Part shown: positions 54,880-64,000 of the stretch, piece after piece
Layout: each line of letters starts with the position of its first letter
Position numbering within the stretch: position 1 is the stretch's first letter
Origin: Paguma larvata
Taxonomy: Eukaryota; Chordata; Mammalia; Carnivora; Viverridae
Direction: 5' to 3'
Length of the DNA: 64,000 bases
NCBI GenBank assembly: GCA_030068075.1
Contig: CM057823.1
Span: 13,550,485 to 13,614,484 of the forward strand
The notes under the pieces: generated by a model
Databases searched by the model: none
What the model was told of the DNA's origin: nothing
What the model saw: only the letters and a program-made list of their open reading frames with translations
Program-made: the position numbers and the translations under genes

Positions 54880-55390
54880 GCAACATGTGAGTCTTTTCAG
54901 TTTAAAACAACCCTTTCCAAGGAAAAGCTCAGAGTTCTGCCCTGCTCCATCCGCCTCCCCATGGTGGCCTCTGAGTAGTTTTTGGGGGAGTTTCTGGGTC
55001 TTGTGGTTGAAGAGGTGGCCTCTGATGCCTGTGGTGCCCCAATGCTCCTCTGTCCTGTGGGGCATAGTGCCCCTTTTGGCCTGATGCTGCCCAGGCTGTG
55101 GCAAGGAGACTGTGCGAGTTCTAGGTCAGCCAGGCCAGCATTGTCTTGCTGACTCAGCCCTGCCCAGCTCTCACCAGTGCTGAGTGACCCCCTGACACTG
55201 GCTGAGGACACTATTGCCCCTCCAGTTGAAAGGGCTTCTTTCCAGCCCACATTGTGGCAACACCCCCCATAAGCTCACCAGCGAGCTCCCTCTTCTCATC
55301 CATATCTCTTGGATACCTCCCAGCCACAGGGAAGTGGGGGCAGGGGACCTCTGCCCAGAGACAGTATCCCAATCAACTTTATGCTGATAT
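54880..55390. other. Unique noncoding sequence
   Basis: A 117-codon minus frame (54897-55250) overlaps frames in other phases. No similarity recognised. Confidence 0.4.
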
Positions 55391-55394
55391 AGTC

Positions 55395-55495
55395 ACCCCT
55401 ATGTTATTGAGCACCTACTATGTTCCAGGCACTGTCTTAGGCTCATAAGATCAGTGAACAAAGATCTCTGCACTAGTGGAAATGCCATTCCAGCA
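55395..55495 (+). mobile_element. Ancient mammalian repeat fragment (family not assigned)
   Basis: 'ttattgagcacctactatgt', 'tccaggcactgtcttaggct', 'cagtgaacaaagatctctgc' are the start of the same unassigned consensus. Confidence 0.45.
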
Positions 55496-55499
55496 TCTC

Positions 55500-56262
55500 C
55501 ATAACAATGGGGAGAGTACCCTTTGAAGGGTCCCAACAAGAAGTGAAACAAAAGTCCCTCTCATCTGTGCCTCTTTTCAACTTGACATCTTCCCTTTCCT
55601 AGAGTGGGAAGTATGGGCATTTTACTTTATCATCCTCATTGGCAAGGACTACTGCTGCCCCAAATCTACCCCATCCCAGGCAATGGATTGGGAAAGGTTA
55701 AGGGAGTATGTACTCTCTCCACTACTCTTTGAAGAGGCACAATGCATCTTGGTTCTTATCATGTCAAAGGGAAATATTGGGGATTTAGAAAAAAATGTCC
55801 CTCTATAAAGCCTGACTTTCAAGAATATTGTCCTGGTAAATAGGCAAAGAGGGCCCATTGTGAGACTCAAGATCAAGTGGGACCCCTTCCCTGTTCTAGG
55901 GGTCCTGCTCTGTCCATCCCTGATTGTGTTCAGCCTCAGGGTTCAGTGTTGGAGGTACAAGGTTGACAGGAGACAAAAGATTAGAGGGAAAGTGAAAATA
56001 CGTCAGCAACCTCAGGGACTAACCAGGACAAAGATATCATCCAACAAGAGTCTCATATTCTGACATACATGCTGAAGGTCAGTTACTTCTTCCCATTGTT
56101 TCCTGTGGCTTTCCTCACAGCTCTTAATAACAACATTGGTGGTAATTACAAAAAGGCTCATACCCTGTAAATCTTTTGCAGAATGAACAAATGATTTGTT
56201 AAAGAACATACTCCATGTCATTCATGGCAAGGAATAAAGTCTGAGGACCTCTAAACTACAAT
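55500..56262. other. Unique noncoding sequence
   Basis: No assignable feature. Confidence 0.4.
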
Positions 56263-56266
56263 CAAA

Positions 56267-56267
<1 letters not shown>

Positions 56268-56305
<38 letters not shown>
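56268..56305. repeat. (CA)19 microsatellite
   Basis: An uninterrupted CA array of 19 units. Pure arrays of this length are usually polymorphic in mammals. Confidence 0.98.
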
Positions 56306-56309
<4 letters not shown>

Positions 56310-56329
56310 ATTTAACTCTCTACTTTATA

Positions 56330-56695
56330 CTCAGCATTGAGAATAGACACAGAGACAGTTCTTGCCCATGAGGAGGAAGAGAAAACTAGCACATAGGAAG
56401 CTATTACTGACCTACTAATTCAGGGAAGGCAGAGATGGGTGTCAGATTGTCTGAGGCTCTTCCTGGAAGAGTGAGATTGAGATAAGCAAGGAAAGGAGGC
56501 AGCGAGCAGGAGGAAGGACAGGCACAGAGCAGGAAGGTTCAGGGTGAACAGAGAACAAGATGATCAGAATGGGGAGGGCAGAGGAGGGAGCAGTGGAAGA
56601 TGAAGCCAGATAGGGGAAGGGGCAGTGCATGGAGAACCTTAAAAATTTGCTAGAGGACTTTGGACTTAAGTGGGTTTTGTTAGGCTAGGGTGGCT
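56330..56695 (+). mobile_element. Ancient mammalian repeat (family not assigned)
   Basis: 'cagcattgagaatagacaca', 'gttcttgcccatgaggagga', later 'cagtgcatggagaaccttaa', 'aggactttggacttaagtgg' follow the later blocks of the unassigned consensus ('ggccttgtaggccatggtaa', 'aggactttggattttattct'). Confidence 0.35.
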
Positions 56696-56699
56696 GTAA

Positions 56700-57045
56700 T
56701 AATACATAGACCCAAATATTTTCAAACACACTCTAAGTTAACTTCTTTCTGAGATGGATGGAAGTCCAATCTCATTGGTGGGTGCTTTGCTCCTCACAGT
56801 AATTCAGGGACCCAGGCACCTTCCATTCCCACTGATGACATCTCCTAAGCCTCATTGCTGTCTGCTCATAGCAGGTGCCCTTCTTGAAGTGTTGGTCATT
56901 TTAGTCACTTTCCATTGCCTAGTGCTCAGGGATATGCTACCGTTAAACACGTAAGAGCCTGGTAAATGTAGGCCAGCCATGTTCCCAGAAAGAGGAAATG
57001 GATTTTTGGTACGCAGGTAGCATTCACTGTCACACATGAAAAACC
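56700..57045 (-). mobile_element. Old LTR-like repeat, minus strand (family not assigned)
   Basis: 'gatggatggaagtccaatct', 'gctttgctcctcacagtaat', 'tcagggacccaggcaccttc' and 'ctcattgctgtctgctcata' follow a mammalian LTR-like consensus ('gctctgctccatgcagtcat', 'tcagggacccaggctccttc'). The class is uncertain. Confidence 0.35.
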
Positions 57046-57049
57046 CCAA

Positions 57050-59315
57050 AGGATCTGCGTTAGCAGATGGGACCCAAGTCTATCCTTTCATCATCACAGC
57101 ACAAGTAGGGAGTTGTGGGGAGAGAAGTACCAGCTGCTTATCAACAGCTAGGAGATCATATGTGATGTTATGAGGGCCCAAAGCTGTGTGATGACAGTAG
57201 GTTGCAGATGAAAAGAAGGGAAAGGGCTGGGGGCCAGGACTGGTGTCAGGAAGTGGATGAAAGAGCATTCAGTGAATTTACTAAACTAGGTGACTCCAGC
57301 GTCTGTGACCACAGAGACCAGAGAGAGATGGCACGTGTGACAGAAATGTGGATGGTCAATGCTAGATTGAGGGAGCCAGCCTGGAGAAAAGAAACATAAT
57401 GAGGTGAGAGACCAAGTGTCTTACAAAAGCAGCAAGAGGGAATTTCAATGAAAAAGATTAATGCTAACTTAACCAATGTTCTCACAGGACTGAGACCTCA
57501 GCCCCTAGGGACTACATCCTCCTGTCCTCAGATAACAAATGGAGAGGCCATGGGTCCACAGATCTTCAAGGTCTGTACCAGACAAATTGGTGCCCCCCCC
57601 AACCTTCAAGTTGGTCTTTGACCATTTAGACACAGCGGGTAGCCATGCTCTTTCTGAAAACTGTTCCAGAAAAGTAGATGCACATTCTGCCATGAGGTCT
57701 CATACCACTCCCCTTGGCTGCAAATGTTAACTTCTTCCCATGTATCCTTCTCAAAGGCAACAGTACTGTATACCAACTGTGGGACAAAAAACCCAGGGTT
57801 GTCCACATAGTAGGCCCTACCTGATGCAGATTGGTGATCGTTCAGGAATCTGAATGACCAGCAGTTTGCTCTTAGATTAGAATCAGTAAATGACCCTCTG
57901 AGGTCCCCTGTTGTTCTCCCAGGCCCCTTTTCCCCATCCAAACCCTCACTGATGCCCTCATACACACACGGCCTCTCTCCAGGGGGGACATCCTTCTCCC
58001 TTGAGCTCAGTGACTAACACTTGATTCAGCTATACTCTTCACTTGAATGTCAGTTTTTTCCTACCAGCGCATCCAGTCATTCTCTTCTCCCCACATCAAC
58101 CTAGGGAGATGACTCACCTGCATGTAGCTATGCCCCAAGTTCTCCCACCTCCTACACCCTCAAGGGCTGACTGGACTGGAGTGAGGGGCAGAGGAGAAGC
58201 TTGTCAGAGGAGACACTCTCCCTAAGGAGGAGGGAGCCCACCGCCAGATACTTGATGAAGAAGAGGTGTAAACCTGATGCAGGAATGCCTGGAGGTGGGT
58301 CTGGATGAGGAAGGGAGTGGCTGACAAAGTCAAGAAGAGCCAGAGCAAGGAGTGGACAGCAGCCTGACTAAACCTTGAGTATATGAGATGGAATGAGCAT
58401 CCTTCAGTTCCCACTGAGGCCTCTTCATAACACCCAGAACATCCTGGTAAGCTCCTTCCCGTGATTCATTGTGTGCATTCCCATGGTGGCATTGAGATCT
58501 GGAACAAAGGGAAAGCCAGAGGGAGAATCTTCTAATGCAGCCATGTAGGGATGACTTGGCCTCAGGAGTTACACAGAAGTGACTTAGTAGTCACAGTTAC
58601 CTGAGAAATATATAGGCTGTCAGAACTCTAATGTGACTTGCCTGAGGATAAACCCACACCCTGGGGCCAAGGTATACAGGGAAAGTGCTATTAAGTTCAC
58701 TTGGCCGAGGTTGGGGGTGGGGGTGGATTGCTCAGGCTCGTCACAGAAGAGAGTCCTGACTTTGCCATGGAGCAACTGGAAATTCAGGCCAGTATATTGG
58801 ATAATTCAGCATGTTTGAGCACTGGTTTCATACCATGCACAGTACTGGAGGAGAGCCACACACCTCGAAGGTGGGAGAAGTCTGGAGAAAGTCTGGAGAC
58901 CAGTTACTCACAGGGGCCCCAAGAAGTAAAGTGACTTTTCTAGAACACCAACTAGTCATGACCAAGCCAGAACAAAGTTCCTGTTTGTTTCTCTTCACCA
59001 TCTACTCCATCTGGCCTTCTTCCAGGATATTACTTCATACTAAATAAAACATTTTCTCAGGAACCCCCAAAATTGAGAGCAGGAGAGAGAAAATGCCTAG
59101 TGCCGTGCTATGATTCCTGGGCCTGTGAAGGTTGACCATGTCCATGAACAGAGGTGAGCCATCATTGGCTGTGACCCTACCCTTCCTCACTTAGCACAAT
59201 CATCCCCCCATTTTCTCTGCAAGACCATCTCCTGCCCAAATCCACTGATATTCTTAGAATTGGGCAGTCTCCCCAAACTGCTTGTCCCTTAAAGGTGAAC
59301 ATCCAGTAAGAAATG
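57050..59315. other. Unique noncoding block
   Basis: 2.2 kb with no repeat I can name. Frames of up to 119 codons lie in overlapping phases. A G-rich run at 58709-58726 has four G tracts. Confidence 0.4.
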
Positions 59316-59338
59316 CAAAAAGGAAGTTTAATTTCTTT

Positions 59339-59532
59339 TATTTTTTTATATTTATTTATTTTTGAGAGAGTGCAAGCAGGAGAGAGGCAGAGAAAGGGGG
59401 ACAGAGGATCCAAAGTGGGCTCTGTGCTGACAGCAGGGAGCCTGATGCTATGGGACTGAACTCACAAACCACAAAAACATGACCTGAGCTGAAGTTGGAT
59501 ACTCAACTGACTGGGCCACCCAGGCGCCTCTG
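59339..59532 (-). mobile_element. SINEC (felid type), minus strand
   Basis: 'ttatttttttatatttattt' tail complement, GA-rich part, 'gtgggctctgtgctgacagc', 'aaacatgacctgagctgaag' and 'ctgggccacccaggcgcctc'. Flanks at 59322-59338 and 59533-59549 match at 14 of 17 positions. Confidence 0.95.
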
Positions 59533-59549
59533 GGAAGTCTGATTTCTAT

Positions 59550-60360
59550 TTCCCCCACTTCCTTCTTGTTGCTGCTTCCTCAGATCGGCCTCACTTCCTC
59601 ATCCTTTACCACACCTCCCAGTTAGAGGGAATCGGACAGAGTGCCACGAGCGTATAGTGGAATGAATGATTCGAGTCAAACAGACATTCGCTGACTGCAT
59701 GACCACACTGCATTATTTAATCTCTCTGTCTCGATGGCTTCACATAGGTTTTGAAACTGATCATCTCCTGCTCTTAGAAGTTTTGCATGTATGGGGCACA
59801 CTAACCCTATACTAACATACTAATTCAATAATATACATAATTCCTTTATTGGACTGCTTATTCCAGTCTTTGCTGGCTTGTTGTTGTCGGTAAGCCCCAG
59901 GGCCCAAGCTGGGGTGAGGAGGAAGGATAAAGATGACAAGAAGGGAGAACAGCCTTCAGCGCCCCACCAGACCTCACTCCTGGTCTCACTCTGACACCAC
60001 CACCAGGTGACCTTGCTCTTTCCCGACTACCAGCATGCCCCGCGTACCCCAACCTGTAAGCTGGCCTGGTCGCTAAAGGCCCAAGTGACTCACAGCATCT
60101 TGACTTCTCTTTGAAATGGCAATTTTGTTACTCCCCTAAGTCATCTTTCTCATCTCTGGGCTCCCTTACTTACAAGGCCTAATCAAGAAAGGAATGGGGA
60201 CCCCAAAGAGGAAGGACGTTTGCCTGAATCGTGTTCCCACATCCGCCAGCAACAACATCCCTCCCAGAAGCCATAAAGCTCTGAGCCTGCCTGGGGGCCC
60301 GGAACGGTCGTGCTCTGATATTCTGAGAATGTGGCTGTGGTGTGTTTTTCAGAAATGGCT
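59550..60360. other. Unique noncoding sequence
   Basis: A few CpGs around 59960-60075. No repeat or gene recognised. Confidence 0.4.
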
Positions 60361-60364
60361 CAGG

Positions 60365-60762
60365 ACGGTCAATTTTATGTGTCAACTTGACTAGGCCATG
60401 GGGTCCTCTTATATTTGGGCATATGTTTGCCCGTATCTGGGTGCATCTGTGAGGGTGGGCCTGGATAAGATTAACATTTGAATCAGTAGACTAAGTAAAG
60501 CAGTTTGCCCTCCCAGTGTGGGTGGGCCTTGTCCACTGAAAGCCTAAATAGAACAAAAAAGCTTGAAAAATAAAGAATTTTGCCTGCCTGTTGAGCTGAG
60601 ACATCAGTCTTTTCTTGTCCCTGGACTAGAACTTATACCACTGATCCTCCTGGGTCTCCAGCTGGCTGACTGCAGGTCTTGGGACTTCTCAGAATCGATA
60701 ATCATATGACCAATTGTTTAATGACCTACATACATATACATGTATGTGTGTATATGTGTGTA

Positions 60763-60798
<36 letters not shown>

Positions 60799-60843
60799 CG
60801 ATCACCAATTGGTTTAGTTCCTCTACAGAATCCTAACTAATAC
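60365..60843 (+). mobile_element. Old ERV-type LTR, plus strand (family not assigned)
   Basis: 'caattttatgtgtcaacttg', 'actaggccatggggtcctct', 'gtgggcctggataagattaa', 'catttgaatcagtagactaa', 'cagtgtgggtgggccttgtc', 'tcctgggtctccagctggct', 'gacttctcagaatcgataat' and 'aatcctaactaatac' follow a well-known mammalian LTR consensus whose name I am not sure of (ERVL-related). The TA microsatellite at 60765-60795 lies near its 3' end. Confidence 0.75.
60765..60795. repeat. (AT)n microsatellite
   Basis: About 15 AT units, preceded by a TACA/TGTG-variant stretch from 60726. Confidence 0.95.
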
Positions 60844-60844
60844 A

Positions 60845-61090
60845 TGACTGCAGCAACAGATCCCATTGCACTCTCTCTTCTTATTGGGCAACTTTTATAC
60901 TCCCCCATCAAGAGGTGGAGCCTATGTTCCTTTCCCTTGACCATAGGTGTGATTGTGACTGCAAAGGAAATGACTCTATGAGACTGCCAAGCCTGGGTCA
61001 TAAAAGGTGATACAACCCCCTGGTTCTCTTTCACTGTTGTCATCCTTGCTGGCATAGCACAGAGAAGCTCAGAGCACAAAGGTCCAAGAA
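60845..61090 (+). mobile_element. MaLR LTR fragment, plus strand
   Basis: 'tactcccccatcaagaggtg', 'gagcctatgttcctttccct', and 'tgggtcataaaaggtgatac' parallel the first part of MLT-class LTRs ('ctatcaagaggtggagtcta', 'tttccctacc'). It directly abuts the LTR before it. Confidence 0.5.
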
Positions 61091-61094
61091 AGCT

Positions 61095-61690
61095 GGAGGC
61101 AGGTCAGGGACGAGGGCCAGTCCCATCTCTTTGCTTGAGCTGGTCCCTGAGAGGTTTCTCACCTGCCACAGCCTGGCCCCCTCTCCCCCTGGCAGTTTGG
61201 TCAACCTTTAGACCACCTGACCTGACCCCAACCTGACACATGCTGAACAGATGGATGGCACCAGAGTCAGGATGTAAAACAAAACAACACTGCTGTTGTA
61301 GCTACTGTTCAGTGACTGTTGCCCTGTGGGAGTGAGGATGTGGGCCCGGAGCTGGGTGCCCCCCTTTGCTTCTGAAAACTCCTGCTTGTCTCAGAGCAAG
61401 TGAAGAAATGGGGCCCTTCCTCTGATGCTGTAACCCCCCAGTACACATCTTCCGCCAAAGAAAGTGGATGGAGAAAAAAAATCTATACATCTTTGTTGTA
61501 GCCAGCTTTTAAGTCTCAGTCAGAGCACTGTGGCATTCCAATCCAGGAAGGTGGACTCGGAGATGAGAGGAGACAGACGGACAGACAGAGGGAAACAGGG
61601 AGTGAGCGAGGCCTGAGAGATGGAGTTGGCTCAGCCAGTGTTGACTCGGGGCCTGTAGTTTGCCAACTCTGCTCTGCACTGAGGGTAAAA
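61095..61690. other. Unique noncoding sequence
   Basis: No assignable feature. Confidence 0.4.
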
Positions 61691-61691
61691 A

Positions 61692-61900
61692 GACAAACGA
61701 GCCCCTGCCCTGCCCTTGAGGCACTTAGAATCTACTGGGCATTTGGACTCATACATAAGCAAAGTCAAAACAATGCCATGTCATCATGGCAAGTAAGCCA
61801 AGGATGGTCAAGAAAGCAAAAGTAAGGGACTGAGCCCCCTGGTTCAGAGCTCCAGAAAAGGGAGGAGACACTGAGCTGAGTTCTGAAGATCCAATCCATC
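61692..61900 (+). mobile_element. Ancient mammalian repeat fragment (family not assigned)
   Basis: 'gcccctgccctgcccttgag', 'gcacttagaatctactgggc' and the 'gagacactgagctgagttct' end follow the same unassigned consensus. Confidence 0.4.
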
Positions 61901-61959
61901 AGATGCCCTTCTCCACTCTGTCCTTCATGGTTTTAACCTAACATGGTTTTAACAACTAA

Positions 61960-62182
61960 CATATTCCTGAACACTTGCTATGTGTCAAGCACCATTCAGA
62001 ACACTTTGCTCATTTGACATTTATTTATCAGTAAGCCTACATGATTGATATCCTTATTATGTCCATTATACGGATTAGAAAATGGAGGCATAGAAGGCAT
62101 GATTGTCAAGGTCACCCTACTGGTAAATCACAGAGGCAGGATTTGAACGTAGGCATTCAGCCCCTTGGGCCCTTGTGGTAGC
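61960..62182 (-). mobile_element. MIR SINE, minus strand
   Basis: 'cctgaacacttgctatgtgt', 'caagcaccattcagaacact', 'gatatccttattatgtccat', 'attagaaaatggaggcatag', 'cacagaggcaggatttgaac' are in inverted MIR order. Confidence 0.88.
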
Positions 62183-62419
62183 CTTTGCCCTGCTGGCCTC
62201 CTGGAGAACATCACAGAAGAGAGAGGCTCAGAAGACCCCTGAGAAATCAACTGCATCTATTTCCCACAGTACCTGATCCTTCAGATCACAGCAGGGCTTA
62301 TCAGAAATGGAGAAGCCCACCTCCCTCCGTGGAGGGTCAGATTCAGGTGGTCAGTCGTAAGTTGGGAACTGGAATTTTACTGATTTTTCTGGTCACACAC
62401 TGACCCAATTCCACCTGAT

Positions 62420-62522
62420 TTGCCACTACATTTTATAGGTGAGGATAGCAACTCAGGAGAGTTAAGGGAAGGGCCCAGGATCACATGACCATTTGGTGGC
62501 TGAGCCAGCCCCTGGCTCTCTC
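62420..62522 (-). mobile_element. MIR SINE fragment, minus strand
   Basis: 'cattttataggtgaggatag', 'caactcaggagagttaaggg' and 'caggatcacatgaccatttg' with 'gtggctgagcc' fit the centre of an inverted MIR. Confidence 0.65.
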
Positions 62523-62524
62523 AG

Positions 62525-62945
62525 CCTCCCGTCTACACCCATTGTCCTGCCTGCTGTCTGAGAGAGGCCTTCTTCAGGAAAAGCTTGAGCAAACTTTTCT
62601 TTCCCTGGGACTGACTTCTGAGGTGAAGCTGAAAACCTCTGTGCACCCAAATAAGTAAGTTCACTTTCTGTGTTGGTCTTGGGGCTGTTGAATCCACAGG
62701 TGCAGTCGACAGTCATTATTGTCTTGTGATTCAAGAGCTTCTGAGGGACATTCCCCCACTGCCCAGTCTACCATGGCTCGTTTCACCATCGGATTCAAGA
62801 AAGTCACTAAAATGCAAATATCTTACTTGGAAGTGGTAGGATGCTAATAGCTATTAGGGCTTTTATTCATTAACAGATCCAAATTTTAAAGGGTTGAGAC
62901 AAAGGACAGCTGTGCTCTCATAGAGAAGAATGAGGAGGAGGAGCT
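62525..62945. other. Unique noncoding sequence
   Basis: No assignable feature. Confidence 0.4.
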
Positions 62946-62950
62946 GGGAA

Positions 62951-63020
62951 GGAGGAGGAGGAGGAGGAGGAGGAGGAGGAGGAGGAGGAGGAGGAGGAGG
63001 AGGAGGAGAAGAAGAAGAAA
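62951..63020. repeat. (GGA)n then (GAA)n microsatellite
   Basis: About 19 GGA units pass into four GAA units. On the minus strand it translates as a leucine run inside a 73-codon frame, which is not a gene. Confidence 0.97.
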
Positions 63021-64000
63021 GTGTGAAATCTGAGTGTTGTCACAGAGGCACACTGAAACGGAAATGAGGTTTTGGGCTAGGGAGGAAGAGAGGTCACCAA
63101 AGACCAATTCTGTCCCTCACTGACCCACTTGGAGGCTTGTCTCCTCACATAAGGCATCTACTCCACCGTCTCTCTCACTGACACAGCACGGAAGAGAGAG
63201 GCATTGTTGATAGAAAACCCAGCACAACAGAAGACGTGATGCCAACCAGCTGCAGAACCATAACTTGGGACCTTATTGGCTTAAAGTACTATTTAGCTGG
63301 AGTGTTTTCCAGTACTCCACAAATAATTCCTTTGGATGGGGCTAGCATTGGTCCATCTAATATGTAATCGCCTGCTGGAGTAGCTAATGCTAGAGATCTC
63401 CTTGAAAACTACACAGCCTCTGGGAAAGACTGACTTCAAGTTTTGTATTTTTCGCGGGGTGGGGAGTATGAGGGCAAATCCAAGCAACCACACATGCCTC
63501 ACATATGGGTAATGGTGACCCGATGATACAACATCTTCACTGCAGCTCTGTGTTTATTTCTTCTGTTCTGCAGGAACGCCCTTCTCATCCACAGTCACCT
63601 GACACTAATTTTCCAAAGCCACACCCTCCCACCCTCTGGAAGAAATGACTGAAACCCATCCAGAAGGCATTCCCTTTCAGTTTTTCATAATAACATCACT
63701 GAATGCCCAGTTCTGAAAGGCATTATGATACACTTTAGGAAGAAGTTTCCTTCATCTTCTCTGGTGAATCAACCAGGCTATTCAAAGAATGGTAGATTGC
63801 ATTCTCTCCAAATACTCTCCAAATATTTAGATTATCAACCCAACCACTCCCAGCTTTTGCTAGATTACTAGGGTATCAAAGATGGAGAAGACCTGAGAGA
63901 GCATCTAGCACACAGGACAAAAATTTACATGCTCACAGGAGACAAGTAAACCAAGTAATGAGGGATGCAAGCCGTGGGGGCTGCCATGACCCAGAAAGTT
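63021..64000. other. Unique noncoding sequence
   Basis: No repeat or gene recognised up to the window edge. Confidence 0.4.

Noticed and set aside
60720..60800. Telomere- or satellite-like DNA
   Set aside because: It is a plain AT/TATG microsatellite inside an LTR, and no TTAGGG arrays occur in the window.
62886..63107. Leucine-run protein on the minus strand (signal-peptide-like)
   Set aside because: The leucine run is the GGA microsatellite read in one frame, with no conserved flanks.

Overview
This is mammalian nuclear DNA from a carnivore of the cat branch (Feliformia, most likely a felid). The clearest evidence is sixteen copies of the carnivore lysine-tRNA-derived SINE in its felid form (SINEC_Fc type). 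Each has a tRNA-like head beginning near 'cctgggtggctcag', then a CT-rich stretch, then an AATAAA-containing A-rich tail. The dog-type head sequence is absent. Old mammal-wide repeats (MIR, L2, MaLR LTRs, L1) fill much of the rest.

I found no protein-coding gene, exon, tRNA or rRNA gene that I can support. The longest open frames (193 and 183 codons, both minus strand, around 19.7-20.3 kb and 35.6-36.2 kb) resemble no family I know. The others lie over repeats or are chance frames. The window is best read as intergenic or deep intronic sequence. No system of cooperating genes is visible.

Layout. 0-10 kb: a TTCC microsatellite, a 5'-truncated L1 with target-site duplications, three SINEs, an L2, MIRs and a fourth SINE at the end. 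10-20 kb: an LTR-like element, a cluster of MIRs, a repeat-free block at 14.4-15.6 kb that looks like a conserved noncoding element, an L2, two SINEs, a large purine tract and a CpG-richer unique block. 20-34 kb: a SINE with a perfect 15-bp target-site duplication, a MaLR LTR, L2s, a head-to-head MIR pair, a solo MLT1 LTR on the minus strand, an apparently LTR-internal-LTR MaLR element (about 27.9-30.1 kb), two SINEs stacked at one target site, and an MLT1D-like LTR. 34-48 kb: SINEs, two more conserved-element candidates (36.1-36.4 and 37.6-38.05 kb), an L1 interrupted by a SINE, MIRs, a perfect hairpin at 43.0 kb and an old L1. 48-51 kb: a mosaic of L1 pieces in alternating orientation with a SINE inside. 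51-64 kb: mostly unique sequence with MIRs, a CA microsatellite, LTR-like elements, one SINE and a GGA microsatellite.

All repeat-family names are from my recognition of consensus features, not from a search. Boundaries are good to a few bases where a target-site duplication is given and to about 10-30 bases elsewhere.
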